This document shows positions 1 through 10,400 of a stretch of DNA of 64,000 nt, in pieces. Position numbers and translations under genes: made by a program. The notes below the pieces were generated by a model. The model ran no database searches. It was not told where the DNA came from and saw only the letters and a list, made by a program, of their open reading frames with translations. Each line of letters begins with the position of its first letter. Position 1 is the stretch's first letter. Source of the stretch: Fragilaria crotonensis (taxonomy: Eukaryota > Bacillariophyta > Fragilariophyceae > Fragilariales > Fragilariaceae); the NCBI GenBank assembly GCA_022925895.1, contig JAKSYS010000090.1, positions 62,001-126,000 on the forward strand. The letters are read 5' to 3'.

Positions 1-282
1 CGAAGAGCCCTGACATCGTCTTTTAGCACAGACAGCGAGGCACCAAACCTTGGGTCCCCTGGGAAGTGATAAGGACCAACTCTCGAAGTTTTGTTACTGG
101 GGTGCATGATGAGTGCTGATGAACTACAACAGAGAACTTTGGCACTTTGAAACTGGTGGCGTGAAGGGAAAATGGTGTGTGGCAATGCAGTAGCTACAAC
201 TACTACGGAATGAGTAGAAGAGAGAATTTAGTTGGTAGTGGCAGCGAGTAGAGAAACGACTCAATTGCTAAATACAATGCTG

Positions 283-726
283 CAGAAAGATAACGAGGGT
301 TTTTGCAAACGACGTGCAAAAAGATAACGAGGGTTTTTGCAACATGGTGAAGAATATAGATGATTTGTCCAATGAGCGTGCAAAAAGAAAACGTGGGTTT
401 TTGCAAACAGCGCGTGTAACGAGGATATGTCCAACGAGCGTGCAAAAAGAAAACGTGGGTTTTTGCAAACAGCGCGTGTAACGAGGATATGTCCAACGAG
501 CGTGCAAAAAGATAACGTGGGTTTTTGCAAACAGCGCGTGTAACGAGGATATGTTCAAATAGCGTGCAAAAAGATAACGTGGGTTTTTGCAAACAGCGCG
601 TGTAACAAGGATATGTCCAAATAGCATGCAAAAAGATAACGAGGGTTTTTGCAACATGTTGAAGGATATAGAGGATTAGTCCAAAGAGCGTGCAAAAAGA
701 TAATGAGGGTTTTTGCAAACTGCGGG
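283..726. repeat. Tandem 62-bp hairpin minisatellite
   Basis: About seven head-to-tail units with a period near 62 bp, most regular from 367 to 614. Every unit carries the inverted pair TGCAAAAA and TTTTTGCA separated by 11 bases, so each can fold as a hairpin with an 8-bp stem. The array ends about 28 bp from the stop codon of the minus-strand gene at 754-2973, so it lies in that gene's 3' flank. Several long open frames cross it only because the unit is read repeatedly; none looks like a real gene. Confidence 0.9.
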
Positions 727-753
727 AAAAGTAACAAAAACTTGCTCAAGAGT

Positions 754-2973
754 TTACTTGAGGGCCTTACCGGCTGCCAAAATTTTCTGCTTTGCCGAAG
801 TGAAGGTCCCGAAAAGATTGTTTTTGAAGTGCTGTCGGTGTTTCCCCACCCTCTCACCATCCTGACCATCAGGCATGGAGATGGAGGTGCAGTGACGCAA
901 TGCTCTGCCATCCCAACTGATTGCTGCCCCATGACTAAGGCGAACCGCAAGACCAGAAAATTGTACTCCATCAGGACGCTTCCCATGCACGTTTGGCATC
1001 ACAAAGTACCAATTGGAGCCCATGGACGGAATTTCCTCAGTCCACACAGCAAAGCCCTGTGATGCATCATGGACGTCAAAATGGGATGAATTTCCCAAAT
1101 TAACACTCGTATCAATGGTAAAGCCAACTCGTTTCCCATCAGCTCCATCCATTGGCTCTACCGGTTCCAATCCAGAATCTGCCTCTGTGCTCAGGATCAC
1201 GCTTAGGACATCTGGGAAACATAAATGACCAATTTCATGCATCGCAACAACCATATCGCGAAGTGTTTGGTGTGGAACACAGTCATTGGTGACAAATGGG
1301 ACGGCGACAAGGTCGCCATTCTGCACCCTGGTACCTAGAGCATGCATTGACCCGACATCGCCTGTGTTATTCCGTACGCTTGGAGAGGAAAGTGCCTCAT
1401 GAATTGCAGAATTGCAGCTAGTGATACTCTGCAACCATCCCTGAACTTTCTGACCGCCAGAACTTTTAGTCTTGCCAAGCTTGACAGCGTGCCTGACTTG
1501 GAGAACAGTGTGCATGTTCAGGCAATTTCCTGAGGGTTCCCCATCAATCATCACATCAATAATTGGATTGATTGTGGGGTCGAGGACCCAACACGTGCTG
1601 GGCAAATTGAAATGGTGGCATCCTGTTGCGTAGTTACGACCACCCTCTCTTGCCGAGTTTGAAAACGCCAATTTGTGGTTGTATAACAATTTAAGCTCCT
1701 CTAGTGGCCATGTGCCAGCATCCTCTCCTGAAAACACATCTGGTGGCATTTTCGGGCCATTGCTGTCGAGACAATGGCCTGCCCGGTAGATGAGACTGTG
1801 GTCGTCAGGTTGTAGCCCCAAAAAGCCAAGTTTCCACACAGAAATAAGCTTTTTGTCATCCTGGAACAAACCCTTGACATAACTATCTTCTCCAAACGTA
1901 TAGTAGGGGGTACCGTCCGGATTATGACAACGTTTGAGGCGTAGCCAACTCATCGGAAGTGGGATCAATGATTTGTCAGAACCAACATCGGGATGCACTC
2001 TATCCCTCGCACAATAGAAAATCCCAGCATTGGGAATGAATGCAAGGCAAGTCCTGAACAGGTAGTCAAGAGGGTCGTCACGTTTGCCAGAGTCATAGCA
2101 CTTCATCGGGGCAACAACATCAGGATCAACAAAATTACTCTTGCCGGCACCCATTGCACACGTGCGAGGACAGCCAGTGCGGTCAAGTACCACATCCATC
2201 AGATAGACTTCGCGCAAGGAATCCTTTGATGACCCCAATTTCACACCATTTTCCTCAAACATTTGGGACAGCAATGACAGTTGACCCAGCTGAGGACACG
2301 GATAACACACCTTCTTCAGTGCACGCACAATGTAGGAAAATGGAGTACGGCACAGCTTTGACTCATCAGGTGAACACGAGCCGTCGGTAATGGCATCACG
2401 AAATTCCTTCTCGAATTCCTTTTGCTCCGGAGAATCAGGTACAAATGGAAGAGCCTTCACGAGCAAGGACAGCATTTCTTCCTGTGAAGGTAGACACTCC
2501 CTGGGTGAGCGATGGGGAAGGTGTTGCCGGACGCCATCATTGCAACGGCTCTTCCTTTTCTGGGTGCACTCCTGTTTTGTGTGATCAGTTGCTTTCCGGG
2601 CGGCCGTGCTCGTCTTCTTTCTTGCACGACGTTTCGCACGACGTTTTGCGATATAGATGTCGCGGCACTTCTTGTTTTTCAGAATACGAACATTGTTATC
2701 CAGAGCCCTGTTTGTCTTCGCGGCGGCAGCATCAGCGCCGCCGCCGTTGTTCCCAACGCCAGTTGCGGCCGTCACTGCCTTCCCGGAATTTCCATTCGAT
2801 ACCCCCTCCCGAACAGATTCGTCAACATTTGGGCACAGCTTGTTGTTCTCCGTGAGAAACGACGCGCAAAAAAGTCTTGGGGAGTTACCCATGAGTAGCA
2901 CCGCAGTGCGAGACGAGGACGTCCTCCTCTTCAGAGCGATACGAGCAACGTCATTACTCAGATTTGGGGACAT
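754..2973 (-). CDS. Transposon-associated protein family, intact copy 1 (putative Fe/2OG dioxygenase-like core)
   Basis: 739-residue uninterrupted frame with ATG start; I do not recognise the protein by name. It is clearly homologous to two broken copies at 4754-6822 and 16775-18974. The N-terminal third is low-complexity and basic (KRRAKRRARKK near residues 109-119, a likely nuclear localisation signal). Blocks shared by all three copies include LPSQ near 160, FYCARD, SWLRL, a GR-Y--GC-H--LP-TCW--DP block, NTGDVGSMHALGT near 536, NSSHFDVHDASQGF (H631, D633) and ISWDGRALRHCTS (H694). H-x-D followed about 60 residues later by His on a predicted strand fits a double-stranded beta-helix Fe(II)/2-oxoglutarate oxygenase. 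I see no conserved 2OG-binding Arg at the usual spacing, so this is inference. Unlike the other two copies it has no transposase beside it in view. It is flanked by a hairpin array at its 3' side and a minisatellite at its 5' side. Confidence 0.75.
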   Translation of the reverse strand: MSPNLSNDVARIALKRRTSSSRTAVLLMGNSPRLFCASFLTENNKLCPNVDESVREGVSNGNSGKAVTAATGVGNNGGGADAAAAKTNRALDNNVRILKNKKCRDIYIAKRRAKRRARKKTSTAARKATDHTKQECTQKRKSRCNDGVRQHLPHRSPRECLPSQEEMLSLLVKALPFVPDSPEQKEFEKEFRDAITDGSCSPDESKLCRTPFSYIVRALKKVCYPCPQLGQLSLLSQMFEENGVKLGSSKDSLREVYLMDVVLDRTGCPRTCAMGAGKSNFVDPDVVAPMKCYDSGKRDDPLDYLFRTCLAFIPNAGIFYCARDRVHPDVGSDKSLIPLPMSWLRLKRCHNPDGTPYYTFGEDSYVKGLFQDDKKLISVWKLGFLGLQPDDHSLIYRAGHCLDSNGPKMPPDVFSGEDAGTWPLEELKLLYNHKLAFSNSAREGGRNYATGCHHFNLPSTCWVLDPTINPIIDVMIDGEPSGNCLNMHTVLQVRHAVKLGKTKSSGGQKVQGWLQSITSCNSAIHEALSSPSVRNNTGDVGSMHALGTRVQNGDLVAVPFVTNDCVPHQTLRDMVVAMHEIGHLCFPDVLSVILSTEADSGLEPVEPMDGADGKRVGFTIDTSVNLGNSSHFDVHDASQGFAVWTEEIPSMGSNWYFVMPNVHGKRPDGVQFSGLAVRLSHGAAISWDGRALRHCTSISMPDGQDGERVGKHRQHFKNNLFGTFTSAKQKILAAGKALK

Positions 2974-3042
2974 GATGCGGAAAATAGTACCTCGCGGAAT
3001 TGTTACACGTCACAATCGGTCTCAATTCCAAACCAAAATCAC

Positions 3043-3420
3043 AATAGCCACGTCGCAACTGATGTCGGTTCGGCAGTTCCCCGTCACGAACGCAAACTCC
3101 ACTGCACCAAATCGCAAGCGCAACCACCACTCCTGATGTATGACAGGTAGTGGCTATCGCAGCGTTGCAACTGGTGCTGGTTCGGCAGTTCCCCGTCACG
3201 AGTGCAAACTCCACTGCACCAAATCGCAAGCGCAACCACCACTCCTGATGTATGACAGGTAGTGGCTATCGCAGCGTCGCAACTGGTGCCGGTTCGGCAG
3301 TTCCCCGTCACAAACGCAAACTCCACCACCGAACCAAAATTGCAAGCGCAACCATCACTCCTGATGTATGACAGGTAGTGGCTATCGCAGCGTCGCAACT
3401 GGTGTCGGTTCGGCGGTTCA
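3043..3420. repeat. Tandem ~112-bp minisatellite upstream of copy 1
   Basis: About 3.4 units of a 112-115 bp repeat, recognisable by GGTTCGGCAGTTCCCCGTCA and CTGATGTATGACAGGTAGTG. Units begin near 3043, 3146, 3258 and 3373. The array starts about 70 bp upstream of the ATG of the minus-strand gene ending at 2973, so it occupies its promoter or 5'UTR. The minus-strand frames through it are repeat artefacts. Confidence 0.9.
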
Positions 3421-4092
3421 TTAAGATGATTGTCAGCTTGTCCTTCGCAAACAACAGTGATGCAATAACAACAATAAGGAACAACACCGACGCAATGACA
3501 GTCAAGGTACAATGAGCAGCAGCAAAAGCAGCAACAGTAATGAATTGTTGCAAAAAATGAGCATTTAAATGTAGTAGCAGACACAATGAGCAGTTCGAAC
3601 TTTTCAAACTAACATGTGGCAACCGGGCTGGCGTCGATTTTGGCAAACGGTCAAAGTAACACACATGTATGTGCGGAAATTCGGTTTGCAAAAATTACAA
3701 AGCCAATTTCCAGGATTCCTATGATGTCACGATGACAAAATTGGAGTGCCAGTTAATCGGATCTGCAGGGTTATTCTCGAATGACCTCCTTCAAAGCGAT
3801 GAAACAAGAACCACCTTAACAACTAGTAGTACTCGCCAAGTCATTTACAACTATCCACAATCTTCAACGTCGACAATTTGCTATGCTTCATAACGGCAAA
3901 GACCACCGAAAGAAAGACCCTTTTGTGGCCTCCTGGAAACTCCGTGCCGAAAACACTGATGACGGATGGACGATGATTTGTGCAGCGGGTTTTATTCAGT
4001 GTATTATGTATTATGTACAAGGTGCAAGTTCTACCGGTACTATTACTGGAACCACCTACGACTAGTACTAGAGTAGGTGGTACACGATTTTG
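3421..4092. other. Intergenic stretch, no gene seen
   Basis: Only short frames without family features. From about 3960 it contains GTAC-rich words (CTACCGGTAC, ACTAGTACTAGAG) like the host intergenic DNA further right, suggesting the accessory block meets host-type spacer here. Confidence 0.5.
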
Positions 4093-4108
4093 GTGTACTC
4101 TAACGGTA
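4093..4108. repeat. Left copy of probable LINE target-site duplication
   Basis: GTGTACTCTAACGGTA here and GTGTACTCTACCGGTA at 30499-30514 agree at 15 of 16 bases. They bracket everything assigned to the minus-strand LINE, with this copy beside its 3' end. Similar GTAC words are common in this genome, so chance is not excluded. Confidence 0.5.
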
Positions 4109-4148
4109 AAAAAACCCCAGATCTAATTTAACGTACTGCCGCGGCGTT

Positions 4149-4156
4149 CAGATTAA
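4149..4156. repeat. Left target-site duplication of MULE
   Basis: CAGATTAA here and AAGATTAA at 11221-11228 directly abut the two ends of the inverted repeats: 7 of 8 bases match. MULEs normally make 8-10 bp duplications. Confidence 0.7.
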
Positions 4157-4728
4157 GGGGAAATTACAATATCGCGTGTTTTTCAGCCACTTTTCAATAT
4201 AGTACAATGACCCTCTATATACAACTTTACATCTTACTATATCACCGATTTGCTTTTGACGTTTACAATATCACGCATACATTTGTTCATATATTACTAT
4301 ATCACGCAAACGTGATATAGTAACACATTTTGTCGCCAGCCACATCTTCTCTCCACAGATAACATGGTACACCGTATTGTAGCCAATGTCATAAATGAAG
4401 AATGGCCAACCTTGCACCACAACCTCTTTCTCTGTCATTTTGTTTCAATCTCTTGTACCTCTCAGTTTGATTGCGCTAATGTGGTAGTTGTTATCACTCT
4501 TGTAGTGTGGTCATTATTTGCGTTGTGCTTCGTCTGTGTTGAACGTTCAAATTCAAATTGACCATTGTGGGCGATGCATTTGAATCAACTGAACCTGATA
4601 CAGTAGTCTACGCACCTTTTGGTATACAGTACCATAATGTTCATCTGAGAAGTACATGAACCTAAATCCAGCCGCTTGTCGTCACCCTCATCGAATGCAA
4701 CATGACGCATATAGTTGTTATGCACACT
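4157..4728 (+). repeat. MULE left terminal inverted repeat
   Basis: Reverse complement of 10649-11220. The outer 170 bp carry iterated AATATCRCG/TATATCACG words at about 4165, 4236, 4265 and 4298 and a perfect palindrome at 4294-4323, likely transposase-binding sites. The inner part has a 65-codon frame (4364-4561) duplicated in the other arm; I do not think it is a gene. Confidence 0.93.
4294..4323. repeat. Subterminal hairpin in left TIR
   Basis: TTACTATATCACG, four bases CAAA, then CGTGATATAGTAA: 13-bp perfect arms. The mirror copy is at 11054-11083. The stem contains the TATATCACG word that recurs elsewhere in the outer TIR. Confidence 0.85.
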
Positions 4729-4753
4729 TGAACTACCTGCCTATTAGAGACTA

Positions 4754-6822
4754 CTAGCTGGGGCAACTTCGTTTGTCGTGGCCGGCCGCAGCCACTTCTA
4801 GGCACGGACTTTCAGATGCATGAGCACGGCCAGCGGCTACAATCTTCTCCTTTGCCGCAGTGAAAGTGCCAAATAAGTGATTTGCACCTTTCCAACCAGT
4901 TCCTACGGGCGCAGCACCTTCACCGTCTGGCCTAGACACAGATGTGCAGTGCCTCAGTGCACGGCCATCCCAGCTGATGGCAGTTGCATGAGAAAGCTTT
5001 ATGGCGATGCCGTTGTAATCCGTACCACATTTCCTCTTGCCGTACAAATTTGGAATCAGAAAGTACCAGTTTGATCCACAACCCGGCTTCTCCTCTGTCC
5101 ATAGACTAAAACCCTGTGAAGCGTCATTCACATCGAAGTGTGACGCGTTTCCCAGGTCAACGCTTACATCAATTGTGTACCCAACCCGGAGGCCCTTACC
5201 ATTTCCATCCATCGGAGCTATTGGCACAAGGGACGAATCGGCTTCCACGTTCTGAACAACAGAAAGGACATCCGGAAAACAGTAGAGGCCAACAGTGGCA
5301 AAGGCCTCGACAAAGCTCCTCAGTAACGGTTGAGGCACCTTATCGTTTGCAGCGAACCCGACAGTTGTCATTCCATCCAACAGGACACGGGTCCCAATTG
5401 CGTGCATTGTACCAACATCCCCGGTATTCTGCCTCGCCGTGCCCACCGCTGCTTCTCCGAAGGCGAGAATTGTGTTCACCGATCACCTCGATGGAAGCAA
5501 GTAGGTCATGCCTGCCCATATGGCAATACGTTGACTCGTGGGAACCATCAAGAATACTCCTCACCATGATAATCGACTTCCTCCCAACTGCACCAGAACC
5601 ACTGGGGGCGATGTCGACAATGATATCAACGAATGGGTGTTCCAACGGGTCAATCGTCCAACAAGTGTCGGGGATTTTCAGGTGCAAGCACCCCGGGGCG
5701 TAATGTCGACCACCCACCCTTGCTGAATTCGAGTTGACAAGGCGGCGATTGTATTCTTGCGCACGGTCAGCAACTGGCCACGCACCCACATCGTGTCCAG
5801 CAATAATGTCTGGTGGCATCCGAGGGCCATCATGATCCGCACATTGCGTTGACACGAACACTTCGCGCAGTAACCTTGGTGCTGCTGGATAGTACGAAAC
5901 TCTCCAGGCAGAGACCCCAGCACTCGTAACGGAAGCAAACCTCTTCACGTATCCATCCTCTCCAAATTGTAAACGGAAGTCCGACCCCGGTGGAACCTGC
6001 ACCGACATGTTCGTCCTTAGTCGAAACCAACTCATGTCGAGAGCAATGCGTGAACCTTCAACACCCTCAGTCTTCCTGCGCCAGTCCCTTGCGCAGTAGA
6101 ACACTCCCGCCCCCGGCAGGAAAGCAAGGAGAGTCCTGTACTTGTAGTCGTTGGCATCGTCAAGATCCTCAGGTCCGCTTGCAGGCGCCATAATTACATC
6201 ATCAGGTCCCAATGCAACAACGTCCGCGTCACCAGCTTTAAAAGCACTACTTATATTTAAGGTCGCAGCGGCCGTCGGAGTAATCTTTCGGTTACATATC
6301 ACATCCATGAGAATGAACTCCGAAAGGTACTTCGAAGTTGTGGCATGTTTCATGAAGACCTCATCCAGTGAGCGCAATTGCGTGATGGCACTGCAATTAT
6401 CACTAACTTTATAACCGGCGGCTTTCACCTGCTCCTCGTCAGCAAGCCGAAGGTCCTTGCAGATCGAACAATTAAGCGCATACGATATCCATCTTAAGGG
6501 CGTGCCGCATACCTCGACCTCGCCACCAATAGTTCCAGTCAAAGCTGCAGAACGAAACGCAATCGTAAAATCGGAAGGGAAAAATATCCCTCCCATCCAG
6601 GGAAGCACTTCAGTAGCAGTGCCAACACTTTCGGACCTGAAGGAAGTAATTCCTTCTCGCCCGCTTTCGTGGCATCCTGTTACTGAGCCGCTTCCTCGAG
6701 GCGGGCACCGCCACCACCCTTGGATTATCCTTCCCGAGGTTTAGTACAGTAGTGCGACAAATCGACGTCCGACCTCGCATCTTCAACGCATCATTGTCTT
6801 CATTCCGAACCAATCCTGACAT
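4754..6822 (-). pseudogene. Transposon-associated protein family, copy 2 (MULE cargo), frame-broken
   Basis: Homologous along its length to the 739-residue protein at 754-2973. The N-terminus from 6822 (MSGLVRNEDNDALKMR) matches the copy 1 start; the middle (ATG 6608, 422 codons) has FYCARD, SWFRL and the GRHYAPGC-TCW block; the C-terminal part (from about 5479, 241 codons) has QNTGDVGTMHAIGT, NASHFDVNDASQGF and ISWDGRALRHCTS. Three frame changes are visible: two near 6600-6660 around a segment reading ELLPSG, and one near 5470. No large deletion is evident, so it could be a recently inactivated gene or one hit by sequencing indels. The H-x-D and distal His are kept. It is transcribed away from the transposase, with 677 bp between the two starts, so a shared divergent promoter is likely. 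It ends 26 bp inside the left TIR's inner edge. Confidence 0.8.
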
Positions 6823-6837
6823 ACTACCGTGAACTCC

Positions 6838-7015
6838 CAGCTAGATGGCAGGCAGAGACAGCGTATCGTCAGTCAGCAGCACAACAAACACGCCCAGCTA
6901 GATGGCAGGGAACTGATGATGTGCTTCCAAGCGGATCGAATAAATGATGAGCAACGAGCGTCCATGCGCGTCGTCCGTAAGCAGCGCAACAAACACCCCC
7001 GGCTAGATGGCAGGG
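6838..7015. repeat. Degenerate minisatellite at 5' end of copy 2
   Basis: The core CNGCTAGATGGCAGG occurs at about 6838, 6896 and 7000, each preceded by CAGCRCAACAAACAC-like sequence and followed (last two) by GA-ATGATGATG. It starts about 15 bp upstream of the copy 2 ATG. A related core, CCACTGGATGGCAGGG, occurs in the array upstream of copy 3. Confidence 0.75.
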
Positions 7016-7498
7016 AAATGATGATGCGCTCCTCAACAACAGACGCAATGCTGATCAGCAAGAAGTCAATGTGTGTGAGAGGCAGCAAAGTGTGATCAAG
7101 GAAATGCATTTTCGCGCAATTTTGCATTTGGTTGACACCCTGATGTACTGGCGTACACGTATGTATGCATACGTGGTGTAGTATGACGTTGTCATTGCGC
7201 GCGTGCAAGACGTCAAAAAATTCATACATGCCACAGTTCATTAAGTGTCTATTCTTGCGCGCAAGAATAGACACTTAGGGAGTATCTGAACAGATTTGTA
7301 CCATACCGGTAGTAATACAACAGCAATGCGGTTTCCAATATACAGTAAAGTATTTCATAAGGATGCAGTGCCGTTTATAACAGTTTTAAGGAGTGATGCC
7401 AATGTAGTACAAATACAGCATAGCTACTACTTCTTCATCGTCTTCTCAAAGCATTGTTTCCTTTTTGTCGTCAAATACTGATCAGAACACGATAAACC
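7016..7498. promoter_or_regulatory. Divergent intergenic/promoter region of the MULE
   Basis: About 480 bp with no gene, between the array next to the minus-strand accessory gene and the transposase start. It contains a 36-bp perfect palindrome (7242-7277). Position suggests it drives one or both genes; no core promoter element is clear. Confidence 0.5.
7242..7277. repeat. 36-bp perfect palindrome
   Basis: Left arm TAAGTGTCTATTCTTGCG is followed directly by its exact reverse complement, with no loop. The symmetry stops exactly at both ends. It lies about 220 bp before the transposase start and 420 bp before the accessory gene start. Confidence 0.95.
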
Positions 7499-10400
7499 AT
7501 GGCAAAGAAGGCAAAGAAATGCTTTCCAGGCGATCCCCGCTTTTCGGGATGGATATCTCCAAGTAGCGAGGATATTTCTGCACTACCGCGTAATGCTTGG
7601 TTGAGCACGTTGCTGTTGGACTGCATACTGCAGCGATCTGCGCCGCCGGTGGATGTGACATCCACTGACACTTTTCATATTGGGAGTCTTGGCACCCGAA
7701 CTTACATCCAGTCATGTAACGATCTGATCACGTATGTACCCAATGGACCCGACGCGGTTCAAGTGGGGAGGGCAAACCGACGAAAAGTTTCACGCATTCG
7801 TGCATCTTTGCAATCTTGTTTCCGATCCCGTCCCGTCAGCAGGCTCCTTATACCGATTGTCTTGGTACACCACTTTTTTGTGCTTTGCTTGGATTGTTCG
7901 TTCTCTAGTCGAGAATTTATTACCAATTTGACAATTTACGATTCCCTGCAACGCCGCACTCGTCAAATTAATCCCGACGTCGCAACCATCGTAAAGGAAG
8001 TCAACTACTTCGTGCGGTTCTACATTCTTCAAGAGGAGGAACATGAGCACCTTCGACTGACGGATGAGGCCTTGCTTAAACGAGTGGAGTATGGAGAATG
8101 TCCACGTCAGTTGAACGGATTTGATTGCGGTTTATTTGCAGTTGGCATCGTTTTGCACCTTGTCGAGGGTAAGGTGATCACGATGGAAACGTTTACTCAA
8201 CAAGACATCACCGGTTTGCGGGCTAAACTGACGGCCGTGTTTGGGGGAGAGGGCACCGGATTAGGGACGACAAGTCAGGTTGTCCGCGCCTGCTTCCCAA
8301 AACTGAATGGAAGTAGCATCCTTGATACTTTTGGTGTGGAGGTACTGGACGTGCCTGCCGCGGAAGTACACCAAGTCAGGTCGGCGGGCGGCAGTTCGAT
8401 TACGGAGGAGGTGGAAACTGCTGTGAACAAGGAAAACACGATGGATACTGCTGGCCATTTGGGAAGTGACGAAGACATGGAAACCGCTGTGGAAAAGTGC
8501 GCATCACTACTTGATGCTACTGACGATGATTCGGCGAATGGCAACGAGGATGCGCTTAGTTATCACACTTGCGAGGACAGCGAGAGCAGTAGTGAGCTTA
8601 AGGATGATAATGTTACAGATTTTCGAACAGGAAATGAAGGGAGCAATCTGGCAAAGCCAGTGCCCGTCAACAAGTCTCCTGACGTATTGTTCTATGACAT
8701 AATGAGGGACGCGAAGGTGGATTGCTTTGCGACGTTGGAAGAGGTGATGCCATTAATTGAAACGTATGAGATTCGGTCAGGAAATCACTTGCGGGTGCAA
8801 CGCTCACTCCGAAATCAATTTAAGCAGTTCCAATGTCGGGAGCACGTCGACTGTCCATTCCAAATTTTAATATCGAGGCGGCGATCTGACGGCAGGTTTG
8901 GCGTGTCGAAGATTAAGGGTTTGCATGGCGACGTGCGACGAGCTCCGCTCGCGGCTGATGGGCGGCATTGGAAGAAGCGACATCCGAACCTGCATGGAAT
9001 TATTGGTCAGGTGGTTCAAACAAAGGAAGGAACACCGACACCGGCAGACGTTCAGAAGACGGCTGCGACACGTTCTGGTCTGATTGTGCCGTACATGACT
9101 GCGTACCGAGCACTGACCCATGAAACAAGCGCTCAAAAGGCTGCAACGTTGAAAAACTTCGAGATGATTGTCCCTTTTTTGGAAGCGTTGAAGAGCTGTA
9201 ACCCTGATTCCATTATTGGATGCGAGAGGGATAAGGACATGAGGGTCGTTGAGCTGCATGTTTTCCCCGGGATCATGAACCGAGCGCTGAAGTTTGTGCG
9301 CCCGGTACTGTCTTTGGATGCCGCCCACCTGAAGAGTGTGTTCAAAGGCACTCTGTACGTTGCATCAGTTCTGACGGGTAGCAATGATATCTTCCCAATT
9401 GGATTCATGATCTCGGCAGGCAATGAGGATGGTGCTTCGTGGCGAAAGATGCTTCGTTATCTGAAGAAAGCGTGCCCAATCATTGGAGAGCAGGTGTACG
9501 GGAATGTTGACGTGGATGGGGTCGCGAGGCCCCCATTTCTGTTCATTTCTGACCGAGACAAGGGTCTGAAACCGGCGTTGAAAGCAGTGTTCCCTGATAA
9601 TTTTGAGATGAGCTGCGCAAAACACATCGAGGGCAACGTGGCGCAGAAGTTTGGCAAGCAGTGTTCCAAATATGTATTGGCAATTGCAAAAACATTTTCG
9701 ACAAGAAATTCTAGTCGCTTATTTGAGGAGGTACGCAGGATTAAGCCGGAAGCTGCAACGTATCTGGATGAAATCACGGACAAGGATCGTGTTCTGTGGC
9801 GGACCACTCAGTGGTACTCATCTTCTACCGCCGTTGTCATTCCACCAAGGTATGGAATTGTGACGTCAAACACAAGTGAGGCAGTGAACAATATGTTCTC
9901 TGAAGCTAGAGACCTGGGGTGGTTAGAGTGTGTGAACAAACTCATCGACATCATGTCGACAAGGATATACGTGTGCAGAAAGAAGTACAGTGAACGTGAG
10001 GGGTCCGAAGTGGTGCCTAGAGTTGCGCAGATAATGAAGGTTAGGTGGGATGCAGCTGCTAGCATGACGGTTGTCGAGTTGGAAAGTGGATGCGGTGACT
10101 TTAAGGTCGTAGAACCATCATCACTTGCGGAGGATGACCTTGCTGAGAATACAGTACGATCGTCAGCAGGATACCTGGACCAAAACCGCATCAACATAGT
10201 AAAGCCAGACCTTCAATGGTGCAGCTGCGGTGTCTGGCAAGACTTCTTGTACCCCTGTCGACATGCGTGTGCAGTCTTCAGGAAATGGAAAGAAAAAGAC
10301 TTCACCTATGTCATCGGCAATTTGGTGCATCCCTACTACAGTTTCGAGTTTGTACAAAACACGTTCAGGAGCAACGTCTTCCCCGTCTGCTTGGAAACAC

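Noticed and set aside
203-718. Three long minus-strand frames of 89-171 codons with repeated peptides
   Set aside because: They exist only because a 62-bp unit is not a multiple of three and lacks stops in several frames; same peptide recurs in shifted frames.
1205-1255. HEIGH, an HExxH zinc-protease-like motif in the 754-2973 protein
   Set aside because: Not conserved in copies 2 and 3 at the aligned position, so probably chance.
4364-4561. 65-codon frame identical in both MULE TIRs (other copy 10816-11013)
   Set aside because: Identity is explained by the inverted repeat; no domain, and TIRs rarely encode proteins.
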